From assembly GCF_010500925.1 (NCBI RefSeq), contig NZ_QVMG01000001.1:310001-374000 (forward strand): a stretch of 64,000 nt of DNA, given 5' to 3'. Positions 19,285 through 29,384 of the stretch are shown one piece after another. The first letter of the stretch is position 1. Each line of letters begins with the position of its first letter. Made by a program: the position numbers and the translations under genes. The stretch comes from Parabacteroides sp. 52 (lineage in GTDB: Bacteria > Bacteroidota > Bacteroidia > Bacteroidales > Tannerellaceae). Below the pieces are notes generated by a model, which made no database searches, was not told where the DNA came from, and saw only the letters and a list, made by a program, of their open reading frames with translations.

Positions 19285-22200
19285 ATGAACAAACTAAATC
19301 CAGAGTTACTACCTCCTAACCAAACGGTAGTAATCAGAAAGAAACGATTTCTTTCAACCTTAATTCTACTCCTTTCTTTTATTTCATTAAACGGATGGGC
19401 ACAAAATGTTTCTATTTCCGGCATTGTTACTTCTGCTACGGATAAAGAACCCATTATCGGGGCGAACGTTTATGTCACAGGAACCACTATGGGAGCTATT
19501 ACTGATTTGGACGGTAAGTATAACCTCGAAGTAGCTCCCAATGCCACTGTAAGCGTTTCTTATATTGGTTATACAACCAAGGTGTTTAAAGTTGGGACAG
19601 AACGTACTTATAATATTGTATTGGAAGAAGATGCTGTGGGTCTGGAAGATGTAGTGGTTATCGGTTATGGTACCCAACGCAAATCGGACTTAACCGGTGG
19701 TATAAGCTCAGTTGCAGCAGATAAACTGGAACTGGTATCCACTAACAACCTGATGGATAAACTGGCAGGCCAGGTAGCCGGATTGAATATCACATCCACT
19801 ACGGCCGCACCGGGTGACGACCAAACCATCCGTATACGTGGAGAAAATTCACTTTCTGCAAACAACTCTCCTTTAATTGTGTTGGATGGTATTCCTTACA
19901 ATGGTTCATTGGGAGATATCGACCCGAACGTCATTCAGTCGTTAAGTGTATTAAAAGATGCCTCAGCCGCGGCTATTTATGGTTCACGGGGTTCAAACGG
20001 AGTTATCCTTATCCAGAGTAAAAAAGGGAAAAAAGGGACTGCTATGGTAACTTATAATGGAAAAATCGGTATGCAAGAACCTGAACGTCGTCTGAATATG
20101 CGTAAAGGCACAGACTATGTGCAGTATATTCAAGATTATCATGCAGCTAAATATGGATATACAGGCAATCAACTGGATCCGCTAACGATTTTAAACCCAA
20201 GCGAACGGGATAATTACCTGACAGGTAATGAAATCGACTGGCAGGATGTTATCTTCCGTACCGCTTTAACCCACAGTCACCAGGTTAGTATTTCCGGAGG
20301 TACGGATAACACCACCTATATGAGTTCAATCTCTCACCTCTCGGAAGAAGGGGTACTGGAACATACGGGGTTGCAACGTACCAATATCACCCTGAACATC
20401 ACCCAAATATTGAACCAATGGTTAACCGTTGGCATGGGAACAATGGCAACCCAACAAACCGAAGACGGCAGAAATCCTTCCGATGAAACCGGGACCTCTC
20501 CAGGTATTGAATCGGCTCTTAAAATGAGTCCTTATGGTATTTATAAAGACGAAATGGGCAATTATGTGGATTACCCGATGGACCAGACATTGTTTTCCAA
20601 TCCGATGGCTAATGTAAACGCGGATAATGACAAAACCCGTCGCAATGTCTTTATCTCGGCTTTTGCTGACATCCTTCTCCCTGTCAAAGGTTTGTCTTTC
20701 CGTACCAATTTCGGTTATAACTACCGCAATACAAACAGCTCCGTGTATTATGGACGCAATACGCTTGTGGGTAAACAAAAAGAAGGTAGAGCGGCCATCC
20801 AAAATATTCATTACAATGATTATACCTGGGAAAATGTATTGAAATATACCAATACATTCGGCAAACATAAAATCGATGCAACGGCCCTGTTCAGTATGCA
20901 GGAAACAACTCAAAAAGAATCAAAGCAAGCTGCGGAAGTATTTGTCAACGACGAGGGAAGCTACCACAATATGAATAGTGGAGAAAAGAACCAGGTGGTT
21001 ACTTCCACATTGAGAGAAACAGCCTTGCTTTCGTATATGGGACGTATTAATTATTCGTATGCCAATAAATATATGTTGACACTGACCGGTCGTTCAGACG
21101 GTTATTCCGCTTTCGGTGCGAACAATAAATATGCGTTTTTCCCTTCAGCCGCATTAGGATGGAATCTTTCTTCTGAAGAATTTTTCCAGGCAAGCTGGGT
21201 CGATATGCTCAAAATAAGAGCGTCTTACGGTTCGAATGGTAATCAGGCAATCAGTCCGTACCAAACATTGAATCGTCTGAGTCTTCAAAAATATACTTGG
21301 GGAGATGGCAGCGTAGTAAACGGAACCTATATTCCATCAAACGGCGTAGGTAACCCGAACCTGAAATGGGAAACGACACGCACGTTCAACGCCGGAGTCG
21401 ATTTCAGTATTTTCAACGGACGCCTTGCCGGTAATGTGGATGTGTATGTAGCCAATACAGTTGACCTATTGATGAGTCGTACAGTGCCTATCATGAATGG
21501 TTATCGTTCGATTATGGATAATATCGGTCAGGTTCGCAACAAAGGAATCGAAATCTCTTTGAGCAGTGTAAATGTCGAAACGAAAGATTTCAGATGGACT
21601 ACCGGTTTCAACTTTTCTTTGAACCGCGATAAGATTATCAAACTACGGGGTAAAAATAAAGAAGGTAAAGAAGAGGATGATATCGCCAACAAATGGTTTA
21701 TTGGTGAACCTCTACGTGTATTTTATGATTACAATGTAGTAGGAACCTGGCAAACAAATGATGCCGGTTGGGATGCAAATAAGAAAAAGTATTTTAATGC
21801 AGAGGGTAAAGAAATACAGGCAGGAGCCGTTCCTGGTTCTGCCAAACTGGAAGATGTAAACGGTGATGGGGTCATATCTTCCGCAGATAAGAAAATAATT
21901 GGTTCAAAACTGCCAAGTTTCCTTTTGTCTATGAGTAATCAGTTGAATTATAAAAACTTTTATTTCTCATTCGTATTGAACGGATCTTTCGGACAATGGA
22001 GAGAAATGCACGATTATAACTTCGACCGTTGGATGCCTAGCTTTAACTATCTGGCAGATATGGACTACTGGACACCTGATAACCCAACCAACGAAATGAC
22101 TTCTCCGGCATATATTCCCTACGACAAACATACATTCTACAAGAAAGTAAATTATGTGCAAGTGAAGAATATCACAATCGGATACACATTCAATAAGAAT

Positions 22201-22386
22201 ATTCTGAACGCGATAGGCATCAATGCTCTGGGAGTCAATTTAAGTGTAAACAATCTATATACATTCAGTAATATAGACAATGTGCTCAACTTCGGGTCAA
22301 ACAGTGCCGACGGAACGGCTCGTTACATGACCCATACCTATCCTACTGCCCGTTCGTATATGCTTGGATTAAATCTTACTTTCTAA
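19285..22386 (+). CDS. SusC-like TonB-dependent outer-membrane transporter
   Basis: The 1033-residue protein has a signal sequence ending near SLNGWAQN, a carboxypeptidase-regulatory-like beta domain (ISGIVTSATDKEPIIGANVY), the SusC hallmark LEDVVVIGYGTQRKSDLTG at the start of the plug, and a long beta-barrel ending in the aromatic residue of GLNLTF. SusC-type proteins import oligosaccharides with energy from TonB. A susD-like gene follows after 19 bases and a GH105 enzyme comes next, which points to an acidic, probably pectic or other uronic-acid-containing glycan. No regulator gene is next to it. Confidence 0.96.
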   Translation: MNKLNPELLPPNQTVVIRKKRFLSTLILLLSFISLNGWAQNVSISGIVTSATDKEPIIGANVYVTGTTMGAITDLDGKYNLEVAPNATVSVSYIGYTTKVFKVGTERTYNIVLEEDAVGLEDVVVIGYGTQRKSDLTGGISSVAADKLELVSTNNLMDKLAGQVAGLNITSTTAAPGDDQTIRIRGENSLSANNSPLIVLDGIPYNGSLGDIDPNVIQSLSVLKDASAAAIYGSRGSNGVILIQSKKGKKGTAMVTYNGKIGMQEPERRLNMRKGTDYVQYIQDYHAAKYGYTGNQLDPLTILNPSERDNYLTGNEIDWQDVIFRTALTHSHQVSISGGTDNTTYMSSISHLSEEGVLEHTGLQRTNITLNITQILNQWLTVGMGTMATQQTEDGRNPSDETGTSPGIESALKMSPYGIYKDEMGNYVDYPMDQTLFSNPMANVNADNDKTRRNVFISAFADILLPVKGLSFRTNFGYNYRNTNSSVYYGRNTLVGKQKEGRAAIQNIHYNDYTWENVLKYTNTFGKHKIDATALFSMQETTQKESKQAAEVFVNDEGSYHNMNSGEKNQVVTSTLRETALLSYMGRINYSYANKYMLTLTGRSDGYSAFGANNKYAFFPSAALGWNLSSEEFFQASWVDMLKIRASYGSNGNQAISPYQTLNRLSLQKYTWGDGSVVNGTYIPSNGVGNPNLKWETTRTFNAGVDFSIFNGRLAGNVDVYVANTVDLLMSRTVPIMNGYRSIMDNIGQVRNKGIEISLSSVNVETKDFRWTTGFNFSLNRDKIIKLRGKNKEGKEEDDIANKWFIGEPLRVFYDYNVVGTWQTNDAGWDANKKKYFNAEGKEIQAGAVPGSAKLEDVNGDGVISSADKKIIGSKLPSFLLSMSNQLNYKNFYFSFVLNGSFGQWREMHDYNFDRWMPSFNYLADMDYWTPDNPTNEMTSPAYIPYDKHTFYKKVNYVQVKNITIGYTFNKNILNAIGINALGVNLSVNNLYTFSNIDNVLNFGSNSADGTARYMTHTYPTARSYMLGLNLTF

Positions 22387-22405
22387 TTAAAAACAGACAA
22401 CAGTT

Positions 22406-24004
22406 ATGAAAAAAATAGTTACAGCTGCAGCCGCAGCCTTATTATTACTGAATACGGGATGCTCCGGTTTTCTGGATGAAGAATTGAAAAATTCACTGGC
22501 TCCCAGTAATACATACACCAACTCATATGGTTTCGAAGTGGGTGTGACCGGCCTTTACGGCTTAGCTCGTTCGGAATTCAATACGTGGGGAGGAGCGTTT
22601 GCCACACACGGACAAGCCTGTCCTTACGAAGCGTTGCAAGTCGGTACCGACTTGGTTTTTGCCGGACATAAAGATGGTTCGTTGATGCCTTACGAAAATT
22701 TGTCGTACACCACTTCACATGTTTTTGTTACTTCTTACTGGAACTACGCGTATGGAATGATTGCATCAGCCAATGAACTACTTACCTATTCTGAGAATGA
22801 AAGTGTAAGTTGGACAAAAGCAGACGACAAGGCTAAATATCAGGCGGAAGCCCGTTATTTCCGCGCCTATGCCTATCGCTACCTGGTGTATCTTTATGGA
22901 GACGTACCGTATGTGGATAAGATTGAAGAGCAATTCCGCTTGGACTATACCCGCACACCGAAAGCGGAGGTTATAGCTAAAATGATTGAGGACCTGAAGT
23001 TTGCTTCGGCTAATTTGCCCCAAAATCCGGATAATGTCGTTCCGGGTAGATTGACCAAAGCGGTTGCCGACCATTTATTAGCGGAGATTTACCTGTTGGC
23101 AGGTAATTACAGCGAAGCGGAAGCTTCAGCCAAACGTGTAATCAATTCCGGTTTTTACAGCCTGACCAAAGAACGTTTCGGCGTAGCTACCGATATGCCG
23201 GGTGATTATTATTCCGATATGTTTGTCGAATACAACCAACGTCGCACCAATGGAAATAAAGAAGCGATCTGGATTATGCCTTACGAATACAATACTACCG
23301 GTGGTGGTGGGGCTAACGACGACTGGTCGCGTAGAGCCTGGATTTGTAAGTATTACAATGTAGATGGTTTCGTCTTGGCCGACTCTCTGGGAGGACGTGG
23401 CCTGGCACAGGTCGTTCCATTGAGCTGGTGGGTAGACGGTAAAGATTTCTTCGCTGAAGGCGACGTTCGTAATTCCGAATATAATATCAAACGTAACTGG
23501 TACTGTAATGATATAACTTCTGGGAAATACGGACAAAAAGTGGAAATGACGGATGCCTTAAAAGAAAACGGAACGTTGACTCCCGGTATTACCAAATTCT
23601 TTTATGGAAAAGCCGATAACTTAAGTTATAACGGAGTAAATAAAGACCGTACGAAAATGCGTCTTTCCGAAACTTATCTATTATTGGCTGAAGCTTTATG
23701 GAGACAAGGTAAAATGGAAGAAGCTGCTACTGCTATCAATATGGTTCGCACACGTGCCAATGCTCCAACTATTACATCTGCTCAAGTGACAGCCGACTTT
23801 ATTCTGGATGAACGCATCCGGGAATTGGTTGGGGAAGAACTTCGTCGACTGACATTGGTTCGTTTCGGTATGTTGAAAGAACGTACACTGAAGTACAATC
23901 ATAAGACCCAGAATATGCAGGACCATCACGCTTTGTGGCCGATCCCTCAAACAATCATCGATTCTAACACGGGGGCTGATTTTCCACAAAATCCAGGATA
24001 TTGA
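22406..24004 (+). CDS. SusD-like glycan-binding outer-membrane lipoprotein
   Basis: The 532-residue protein starts with a lipoprotein signal (LLLLNTGCSGFLDEEL, Cys about residue 19) and the SusD N-terminal pattern FLDEE...NSLAPSNTY. TPR-like helices and the RagB/SusD C-terminal region (RLSETYLLLAEALWRQGK, then IRELVGEELRRLTLVRFG) follow. SusD caps the SusC barrel and delivers glycan to it. It ends in a QNPGY-type C-terminus common to the family. A strong terminator follows at 24048, so the pair probably forms one transcript. Confidence 0.96.
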   Translation: MKKIVTAAAAALLLLNTGCSGFLDEELKNSLAPSNTYTNSYGFEVGVTGLYGLARSEFNTWGGAFATHGQACPYEALQVGTDLVFAGHKDGSLMPYENLSYTTSHVFVTSYWNYAYGMIASANELLTYSENESVSWTKADDKAKYQAEARYFRAYAYRYLVYLYGDVPYVDKIEEQFRLDYTRTPKAEVIAKMIEDLKFASANLPQNPDNVVPGRLTKAVADHLLAEIYLLAGNYSEAEASAKRVINSGFYSLTKERFGVATDMPGDYYSDMFVEYNQRRTNGNKEAIWIMPYEYNTTGGGGANDDWSRRAWICKYYNVDGFVLADSLGGRGLAQVVPLSWWVDGKDFFAEGDVRNSEYNIKRNWYCNDITSGKYGQKVEMTDALKENGTLTPGITKFFYGKADNLSYNGVNKDRTKMRLSETYLLLAEALWRQGKMEEAATAINMVRTRANAPTITSAQVTADFILDERIRELVGEELRRLTLVRFGMLKERTLKYNHKTQNMQDHHALWPIPQTIIDSNTGADFPQNPGY

Positions 24005-24047
24005 TACTTATAAACAACTGATAATTTAGATTTAAAGTACTCTGAAC

Positions 24048-24081
24048 GAAGGGACTATTAGTAATGATAGTCCCTTCTTTT
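24048..24081 (+). terminator. Intrinsic terminator after susD-like gene
   Basis: An 11-bp perfect stem (24048-24058 with 24067-24077) and an 8-base loop are followed by TTTT. Confidence 0.85.
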
Positions 24082-24165
24082 CGAATGAACATTTGAAGTA
24101 GCGAGAGCAGAAGCCATGCTTGCGCCAAATGACTAATTTTAATGAACAGATTTAAAAGAGAAACA

Positions 24166-25338
24166 ATGAAAAGAAAAAAAACAAAAAAAATCCTGCTTTC
24201 TGGTGTATTGACCTGTTTCATCGCTCTTCCGGCTTTCCCATCTGAAGCCCCTTCATCTCCTCTTCTCACTGAAAAGCAACAGCAAAAAACACAGTTTACC
24301 CAACAAGAAATACTCGATATATCCCGGAAAGTAGCCGACTGGCAAATCCAAACGTTCCCGGAAAATAAATACGCCAAATCCGAACCCAAAGGGTGGATCA
24401 CCGGTGCTTTATACATGGGTCTGTTTGATTGGGCCGAGCTATCGGGTGATCCACAGTATTTTGACTGGCTGAAAAAAGTATGCAACCGCCTACACTGGCA
24501 GGTGGCCGACCGGATGTACCATGCGGATGACATCTGTGTGAGTCAGACCTATATCGATATGTTCCATAAGTTCGGGGAGGAAAAAATGATTATTCCTACA
24601 TTGGCTCGTATAAACTGGGTGATCGAAAATCCATCCCAAGGGAGCCTGAATATTGATTACAGCAAAGCCAGCACTTATGAACGCTGGTCGTGGTGCGACG
24701 CACTTTATATGGCACCGGGGGTGTATAGTCGGCTCTACAGTATGACGGGAGATAAGAAATACATGGAATTTGCCGATAAGGAATTTAAAGCGACCTATTT
24801 TCATCTCTTCGATAAGGATGAGAATCTCTTTTACCGCGACAGCCGTTATTTCGGTCAGCAGGAAGCCAACGGTAAAAAAGTATTCTGGGGACGTGGCAAC
24901 GGATGGGTGATCGGTGGCCTGACAGAGATGTTGAAAACATTACCGGCGATGGATACAACCTATCGTCCGTTCTACGAAAATCTATTCATTCAACTGGCAA
25001 GTCGGTTGGCTGAATTGCAAAATGCCGACGGTTTCTGGCACGCCAGTTTATTGGATCCGGCCAGTTATCCGTCACCCGAAACCAGTGCTACCGGTTTCAT
25101 TGTGTATGGACTGGCTTACGGCATCAACCAGGGCTATTTGCCGGCAGATAAGTACCTGCCGGTGGTTGTGAAAGGATGGGAAGCATTGGTCTCCGCTGTT
25201 GAAGAGGACGGGAAGCTGGGATGGGTACAACCGGTTGGAGCCGATCCACGCAAAGTAACCCGGGAGATGACCGAATTGTATGGTGTCGGTGCCTTCCTGA
25301 TGGCTGCCTGTGAAGTCTATCAACTAAATGAAAAATAA
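24166..25338 (+). CDS. Glycoside hydrolase family 105-type unsaturated uronyl hydrolase
   Basis: From ATG 24166 the protein has 390 residues with an N-terminal signal (KKILLSGVLTCFIALPAFP); an ATG at 24142 would add eight residues. The body is an (alpha/alpha)6 barrel of the GH88/GH105 type, with WCDALYMAPG (catalytic Asp candidate), FWGRGNGWVIGG and the C-terminal ETSATGFIVYGLAYGI. Such enzymes hydrate the double bond of unsaturated galacturonyl or glucuronyl ends left by polysaccharide lyases, as in rhamnogalacturonan breakdown. The adjacent SusC/SusD pair supports a glycan role. The exact substrate is not determined, and no lyase is present here. Confidence 0.9.
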   Translation: MKRKKTKKILLSGVLTCFIALPAFPSEAPSSPLLTEKQQQKTQFTQQEILDISRKVADWQIQTFPENKYAKSEPKGWITGALYMGLFDWAELSGDPQYFDWLKKVCNRLHWQVADRMYHADDICVSQTYIDMFHKFGEEKMIIPTLARINWVIENPSQGSLNIDYSKASTYERWSWCDALYMAPGVYSRLYSMTGDKKYMEFADKEFKATYFHLFDKDENLFYRDSRYFGQQEANGKKVFWGRGNGWVIGGLTEMLKTLPAMDTTYRPFYENLFIQLASRLAELQNADGFWHASLLDPASYPSPETSATGFIVYGLAYGINQGYLPADKYLPVVVKGWEALVSAVEEDGKLGWVQPVGADPRKVTREMTELYGVGAFLMAACEVYQLNEK

Positions 25339-25383
25339 ATTCTATCTTTGATAGTAGATTGAATCATTCTAAAACTGCATTCT

Positions 25384-28300
25384 ATGATATCTCGCCAGAT
25401 CACTCTTTTATTATTACTCATTACACTGTATATCCCTTTTTCCTCAGCGCAGGAAATACAAAAACAAGATTCTCTCCGAATCGAACAGACCCTCCGGTTG
25501 AAGGAGAAGATCGCCTGGATTAAACCGGAAAATATCCGGCTTTCGCTTGAAGACTTACGAAAGACAAACCAAACGGAACGGATAATAGGGGATGCAAAAC
25601 TGCAACAGCTCGAAAAAGAGTTGGCAGATTTTGCCCCTGCCCTTCTCCTTTCTTCTTTCAATGAGGCGCAAGAGATACAAGCACGCCATATCCTTGAATT
25701 ACACCGGGAGATTATGTTATCCAACCCTCTCTTGAAGAATACGCCTATCATTGCAACCCGCTATCACCTGAAAGGCAAAACACACCGGGCCATGGGTCCC
25801 TCCCTGGGTACGGCACCGGCCAATTATTCCTCCCTCTTTTCCGGAGCAAGAAAGGGATATGATGCGGAACTGATCGAGATTACCGATTTGAATATGCAGG
25901 ATGCTAAAATTTTATACAAACCGGAGATCGACGTACCCATCTCTGATGTGCAATTGCACTGGGAGGCCGACCGCCTTCTGTTTACCTCACTTGATAACGA
26001 ACGGAAATGGCAAATTTATGAGATCCGCACGGATGGTAGCGGACTGCACCAGAAGATCGTTACCGAAGAGCCCGACCTGGAGTTTTGCGACGCCAATTAC
26101 CTACCTGACGGCAAGGTGGTAGCAACTAGCAATATCGGATACAATGGGGTACCCTGCGTGAATGGGGAGGATATCATCGCCAACCTGATCTCTTACGATC
26201 CGGCAAACGGTACACTCGACCGTCTCACATACGATCAGGACGGAAACTGGTGCCCGGTTGTGATTCCCAACGGACGGATCATGTATACGCGGTGGGAATA
26301 TACCGACCTGACCCACTATTTCTCCCGCATTGTGATGCATATGAACCCGGACGGAACAGAAAACAAAGCACTCTATGGCAGCGGCTCTTACTTCCCCAAC
26401 AGCACCTACGATATGAAACCCCTGCCTAACTCCGCCAGTCGTTTTGTGGCAATCATCACCGGTCACCATGGCGTATCCCGTTCCGGCAGGTTAATGATAT
26501 TCGACCCGGCCAAAAGCCGCAAAGAAGAAAAAGGCATGATCCAGGAAATCCCGTTCCGCAACCGACCGATTATCCCGATTATCAAGGATGAATTGGTAAA
26601 GGATGTATGGCCTCAATTCATGAAGCCTTACCCTTTGAATGACACCTATTTCTTGGTTGCTTGTAAACTCTCCCCCAATGCCTTATGGGGTATTTACCTG
26701 GTAGACATCTTTGACAACTTAACATTAATAGCTGAAGAAGAAGGTATGGGCTTGACTGCTCCCATCCCTGTAAAAAAGACAAAAACACCCCCTATTATTC
26801 CCTCGAAGGTGAAACCGGGAGAAAAGGAAGCCACCTTCTTTATCCAGGATATGTATGAAGGAGAAGGCACCCTAGGTGTCCCCCGCGGAACAATCAAAGC
26901 CCTGCGGATATTTGCCTACGAATATGCCTATGTGCAATCCCCTTCCGATCATGATGCCCAAGGTATACAAAGTGGTTGGGATATCAAACGCGTCCTGGGA
27001 ACTGTACCTGTCGAAGAAGACGGATCGGTTATGTTCACAGCTCCGGCGAATACCCCGATATCTATTCAGCCCCTGGATAAAGACGGTGCCGCCATACAAT
27101 GGATGCGTAGCTGGGTAACCGGCAGGCCCGGAGAAATCGTTTCTTGTATCGGTTGCCATGAAGATCAAAATACAATCCCTATCCCCAAACGCACCATAGC
27201 GTCCCAAATGTCTCCACGCAAACTGGAAATACCCGAAGGAGGCGTTCGTCCTTTTACATTCCCCCTGGAAGTGCAACCAATTTTAGACAGAAATTGCATT
27301 TCTTGCCATAACGGTACATCTGAAATACCGGACTACCGGAAAGGCAATAAGGTTCTCTATAAACGGGGCATTGTCACTAAGATCGAGCGTTACTACGATC
27401 AAAGTTATCTGAATCTTCATCCTTATGTCTACCGCCAGGGGCCTGAAGCCGATATGTATGTATTGAAACCCTATGAATATCATTACAGCAACAGTGAACT
27501 GATTCGTATACTACAAAACGGTCATCATGGCGTTGAACTATCCGATAAAGAATGGACTACACTTTATACATGGATTGATTTAAATGCACCTTACTTCGGG
27601 GCTTTCACACAATTGAAAGAATGGAAAGGCATCGATCAGGTGAATCGCCGGCGGGAACTGTCTAAAAAATACAGCAATGTGGATGTGGACTGGCAACGGG
27701 AGATTCGGGAGTATGCGGAATGGCTGAAAGAGCATCCGCAAACAGCTCTGACATCCCCCAAAGCCCCCTCACTTCCATCTCCTAAAATACGTAAAAGACC
27801 TAAGAACCCCCAAAGAATACCTCGCCCGACCCGCCAACTGGAAATAGCCCCTGGAGTAGAAATCTCGTTGGTATGGATTCCTGCCGGCTCATTTATTATG
27901 GGAGATCAGAAAGAGGCTTCCGCTTCACCTGTATTTAAAACGACAATAAAAAAAGGCTTCTGGATCAGTACGACGGAGATATCAAACAAACAATTCACCA
28001 CGCTTTTCCCGGAACATGACAGTCGGTATATCGGTCAAACCTGGAAAGACCATACAACACCCGGTTACCCGGCCAACCACCCCGAGCAGCCGGTCGTCCG
28101 TGTAAGTTGGGAGGAAGCCACGGCATTCTGTGATAAATTGAGTAAGAAAAACGCATGTAAAGTATTCTTACCTACCGAAATACAATGGGAATGGGCCGCG
28201 CGGGTCGGAGCAGACACGCCTTTCTGGTACGGAGATTGTACAGCCGATTTCTCCTCGTATGAGAATCTAGCCGACAGCACCTTGGTAAATCTGGCCGTAA

Positions 28301-28656
28301 CAGGTGTTGATCCCAAACCAATGAAACCCACTGATCCCATGCGTAAATTCTGGGACTACCAACCCAAGGTCTTGACCGTGAATGACGGCCAACTGATATC
28401 CGCCCCGGTAGGTAGTTATCAATCCAATCCCTGGGGACTGTATGATATGCACGGAAATGTGGCGGAATGGACACGCTCCGATTATCACCCCTACCCTTTG
28501 CGAACGAAATATAAAAAGAAGACAACAGAAAAGAAAGTCGTACGTGGAGGCTCCTGGATCGAACGCCCGCAATTTGCAACTGCAACAGCCCGCAAAGCCT
28601 ATTTGCCCTGGCAAAAACCTTTTAATGTAGGATTCCGGATTGTGATTGAAGAATAA
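25384..28656 (+). CDS. HzsA-like beta-propeller protein with two CxxCH motifs fused to a SUMF1-type domain
   Basis: The 1090-residue exported protein (signal LLLLITLYIPFSSAQ) has a beta-propeller-like region with WD40/PD40-style repeats (about residues 170-450), a middle region with two haem-c-type motifs CIGCH (588-592) and CISCH (638-642), a Pro/Lys-rich linker near 790-820, and a C-terminal SUMF1/FGE-type domain (about 825-1090) beginning LVWIPAGSFIMGDQ and ending RGGSWIERPQ...GFRIV. The first part matches the HzsA-related family, named after hydrazine synthase alpha. The cysteines that catalyse formylglycine formation are absent after RGGSW, so sulphatase activation is unlikely. No sulphatase is nearby. 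The function is unknown. Confidence 0.85.
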   Translation: MISRQITLLLLLITLYIPFSSAQEIQKQDSLRIEQTLRLKEKIAWIKPENIRLSLEDLRKTNQTERIIGDAKLQQLEKELADFAPALLLSSFNEAQEIQARHILELHREIMLSNPLLKNTPIIATRYHLKGKTHRAMGPSLGTAPANYSSLFSGARKGYDAELIEITDLNMQDAKILYKPEIDVPISDVQLHWEADRLLFTSLDNERKWQIYEIRTDGSGLHQKIVTEEPDLEFCDANYLPDGKVVATSNIGYNGVPCVNGEDIIANLISYDPANGTLDRLTYDQDGNWCPVVIPNGRIMYTRWEYTDLTHYFSRIVMHMNPDGTENKALYGSGSYFPNSTYDMKPLPNSASRFVAIITGHHGVSRSGRLMIFDPAKSRKEEKGMIQEIPFRNRPIIPIIKDELVKDVWPQFMKPYPLNDTYFLVACKLSPNALWGIYLVDIFDNLTLIAEEEGMGLTAPIPVKKTKTPPIIPSKVKPGEKEATFFIQDMYEGEGTLGVPRGTIKALRIFAYEYAYVQSPSDHDAQGIQSGWDIKRVLGTVPVEEDGSVMFTAPANTPISIQPLDKDGAAIQWMRSWVTGRPGEIVSCIGCHEDQNTIPIPKRTIASQMSPRKLEIPEGGVRPFTFPLEVQPILDRNCISCHNGTSEIPDYRKGNKVLYKRGIVTKIERYYDQSYLNLHPYVYRQGPEADMYVLKPYEYHYSNSELIRILQNGHHGVELSDKEWTTLYTWIDLNAPYFGAFTQLKEWKGIDQVNRRRELSKKYSNVDVDWQREIREYAEWLKEHPQTALTSPKAPSLPSPKIRKRPKNPQRIPRPTRQLEIAPGVEISLVWIPAGSFIMGDQKEASASPVFKTTIKKGFWISTTEISNKQFTTLFPEHDSRYIGQTWKDHTTPGYPANHPEQPVVRVSWEEATAFCDKLSKKNACKVFLPTEIQWEWAARVGADTPFWYGDCTADFSSYENLADSTLVNLAVTGVDPKPMKPTDPMRKFWDYQPKVLTVNDGQLISAPVGSYQSNPWGLYDMHGNVAEWTRSDYHPYPLRTKYKKKTTEKKVVRGGSWIERPQFATATARKAYLPWQKPFNVGFRIVIEE

Positions 28657-28691
28657 TCGGTAAAAGACATATTCAGTCTAATATAAAAGCA

Positions 28692-28723
28692 TAAAAAAGG
28701 GGGGCTATTGTCCTCCTTTTTTA
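28692..28723 (+). terminator. Intrinsic terminator after the HzsA/SUMF1 gene
   Basis: A purine-rich left arm (AAAAAAGGGGGG) pairs with a TCCTCC-T6 right arm, allowing G-U pairs, and the right arm runs straight into the T-tract. Confidence 0.65.
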
Positions 28724-28782
28724 TATTTTTGCAATCTCATTCAAAGTGCGCCGTTTTATTCACTATAAATTATAATTCACTT

Positions 28783-29370
28783 ATGAAAATCAAACAATTT
28801 ACACTGCTCTTAATCACGCTGTTTCTGTTTTCCGGTTGCGACGTAGCCAAACAACTTGGCGGAGCCTACAACATGACTCAATGCAAATACGACTACAACT
28901 CGATTGACGGATTATCTGTTGCCGGAATAAATCTATCCAAAGGGATTACAGCCCTGCAAATATTGCAGCTCACCCCGATTCTTACCGGACAAGCCTCTTC
29001 CATTCCTTTGAATTTCACACTCAATATGGACATAAGCAATCCGAATCAATCAGCTGCCATGTTGCATGGTTTGCAGTATATACTGCATATTGACAATATT
29101 CAATTCACCTCCGGTACCATTAATCAGGCGTTGAATATCCCTGCTGGAGGCAAACAAATGCTTCCGTTGACTATCGGTGTGGATCTGGCGACTCTACTCA
29201 AAGGAGACACCAAAGATGCCGTACAGAATATTGTTAAGAATATTGCCGGTATAAACGACCAGAAGTCGAACGTTACCTTGCAAATCAAACCCACCCTTAT
29301 GATCGGCAACCAGGCTATTCCCTCGCCTGTATATATTCCGGTTCATTTTTCTTTTGGTGGAAAAAAATAA
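28783..29370 (+). CDS. LEA-like outer-membrane lipoprotein
   Basis: The start at 28783 gives 195 residues with a clear lipoprotein signal (LFLFSGCDVAKQLGG, Cys about residue 20); the upstream in-frame ATG at 28708 sits inside the preceding terminator and is rejected. The rest resembles the LEA type 2/WHy beta-sandwich, for example LNFTLNMDISNPNQSAAMLH followed by TINQALNIPAGGKQMLPL. Such lipoproteins are common in Bacteroidetes and have no proven function; stress protection is only an analogy. The acetyltransferase gene follows 14 bases later, probably in the same transcript. Confidence 0.78.
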   Translation: MKIKQFTLLLITLFLFSGCDVAKQLGGAYNMTQCKYDYNSIDGLSVAGINLSKGITALQILQLTPILTGQASSIPLNFTLNMDISNPNQSAAMLHGLQYILHIDNIQFTSGTINQALNIPAGGKQMLPLTIGVDLATLLKGDTKDAVQNIVKNIAGINDQKSNVTLQIKPTLMIGNQAIPSPVYIPVHFSFGGKK

Positions 29371-29384
29371 GACCGACTCGTGTT

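Noticed and set aside
20422..20913. 163-residue minus-strand open frame opposite susC
   Set aside because: It is a shadow of the SusC coding sequence, with no start context and no domain.
25384..28656. Formylglycine-generating enzyme for sulphatases
   Set aside because: The C-terminal fold matches, but the active-site cysteines after RGGSW are missing and no sulphatase gene lies in the window.
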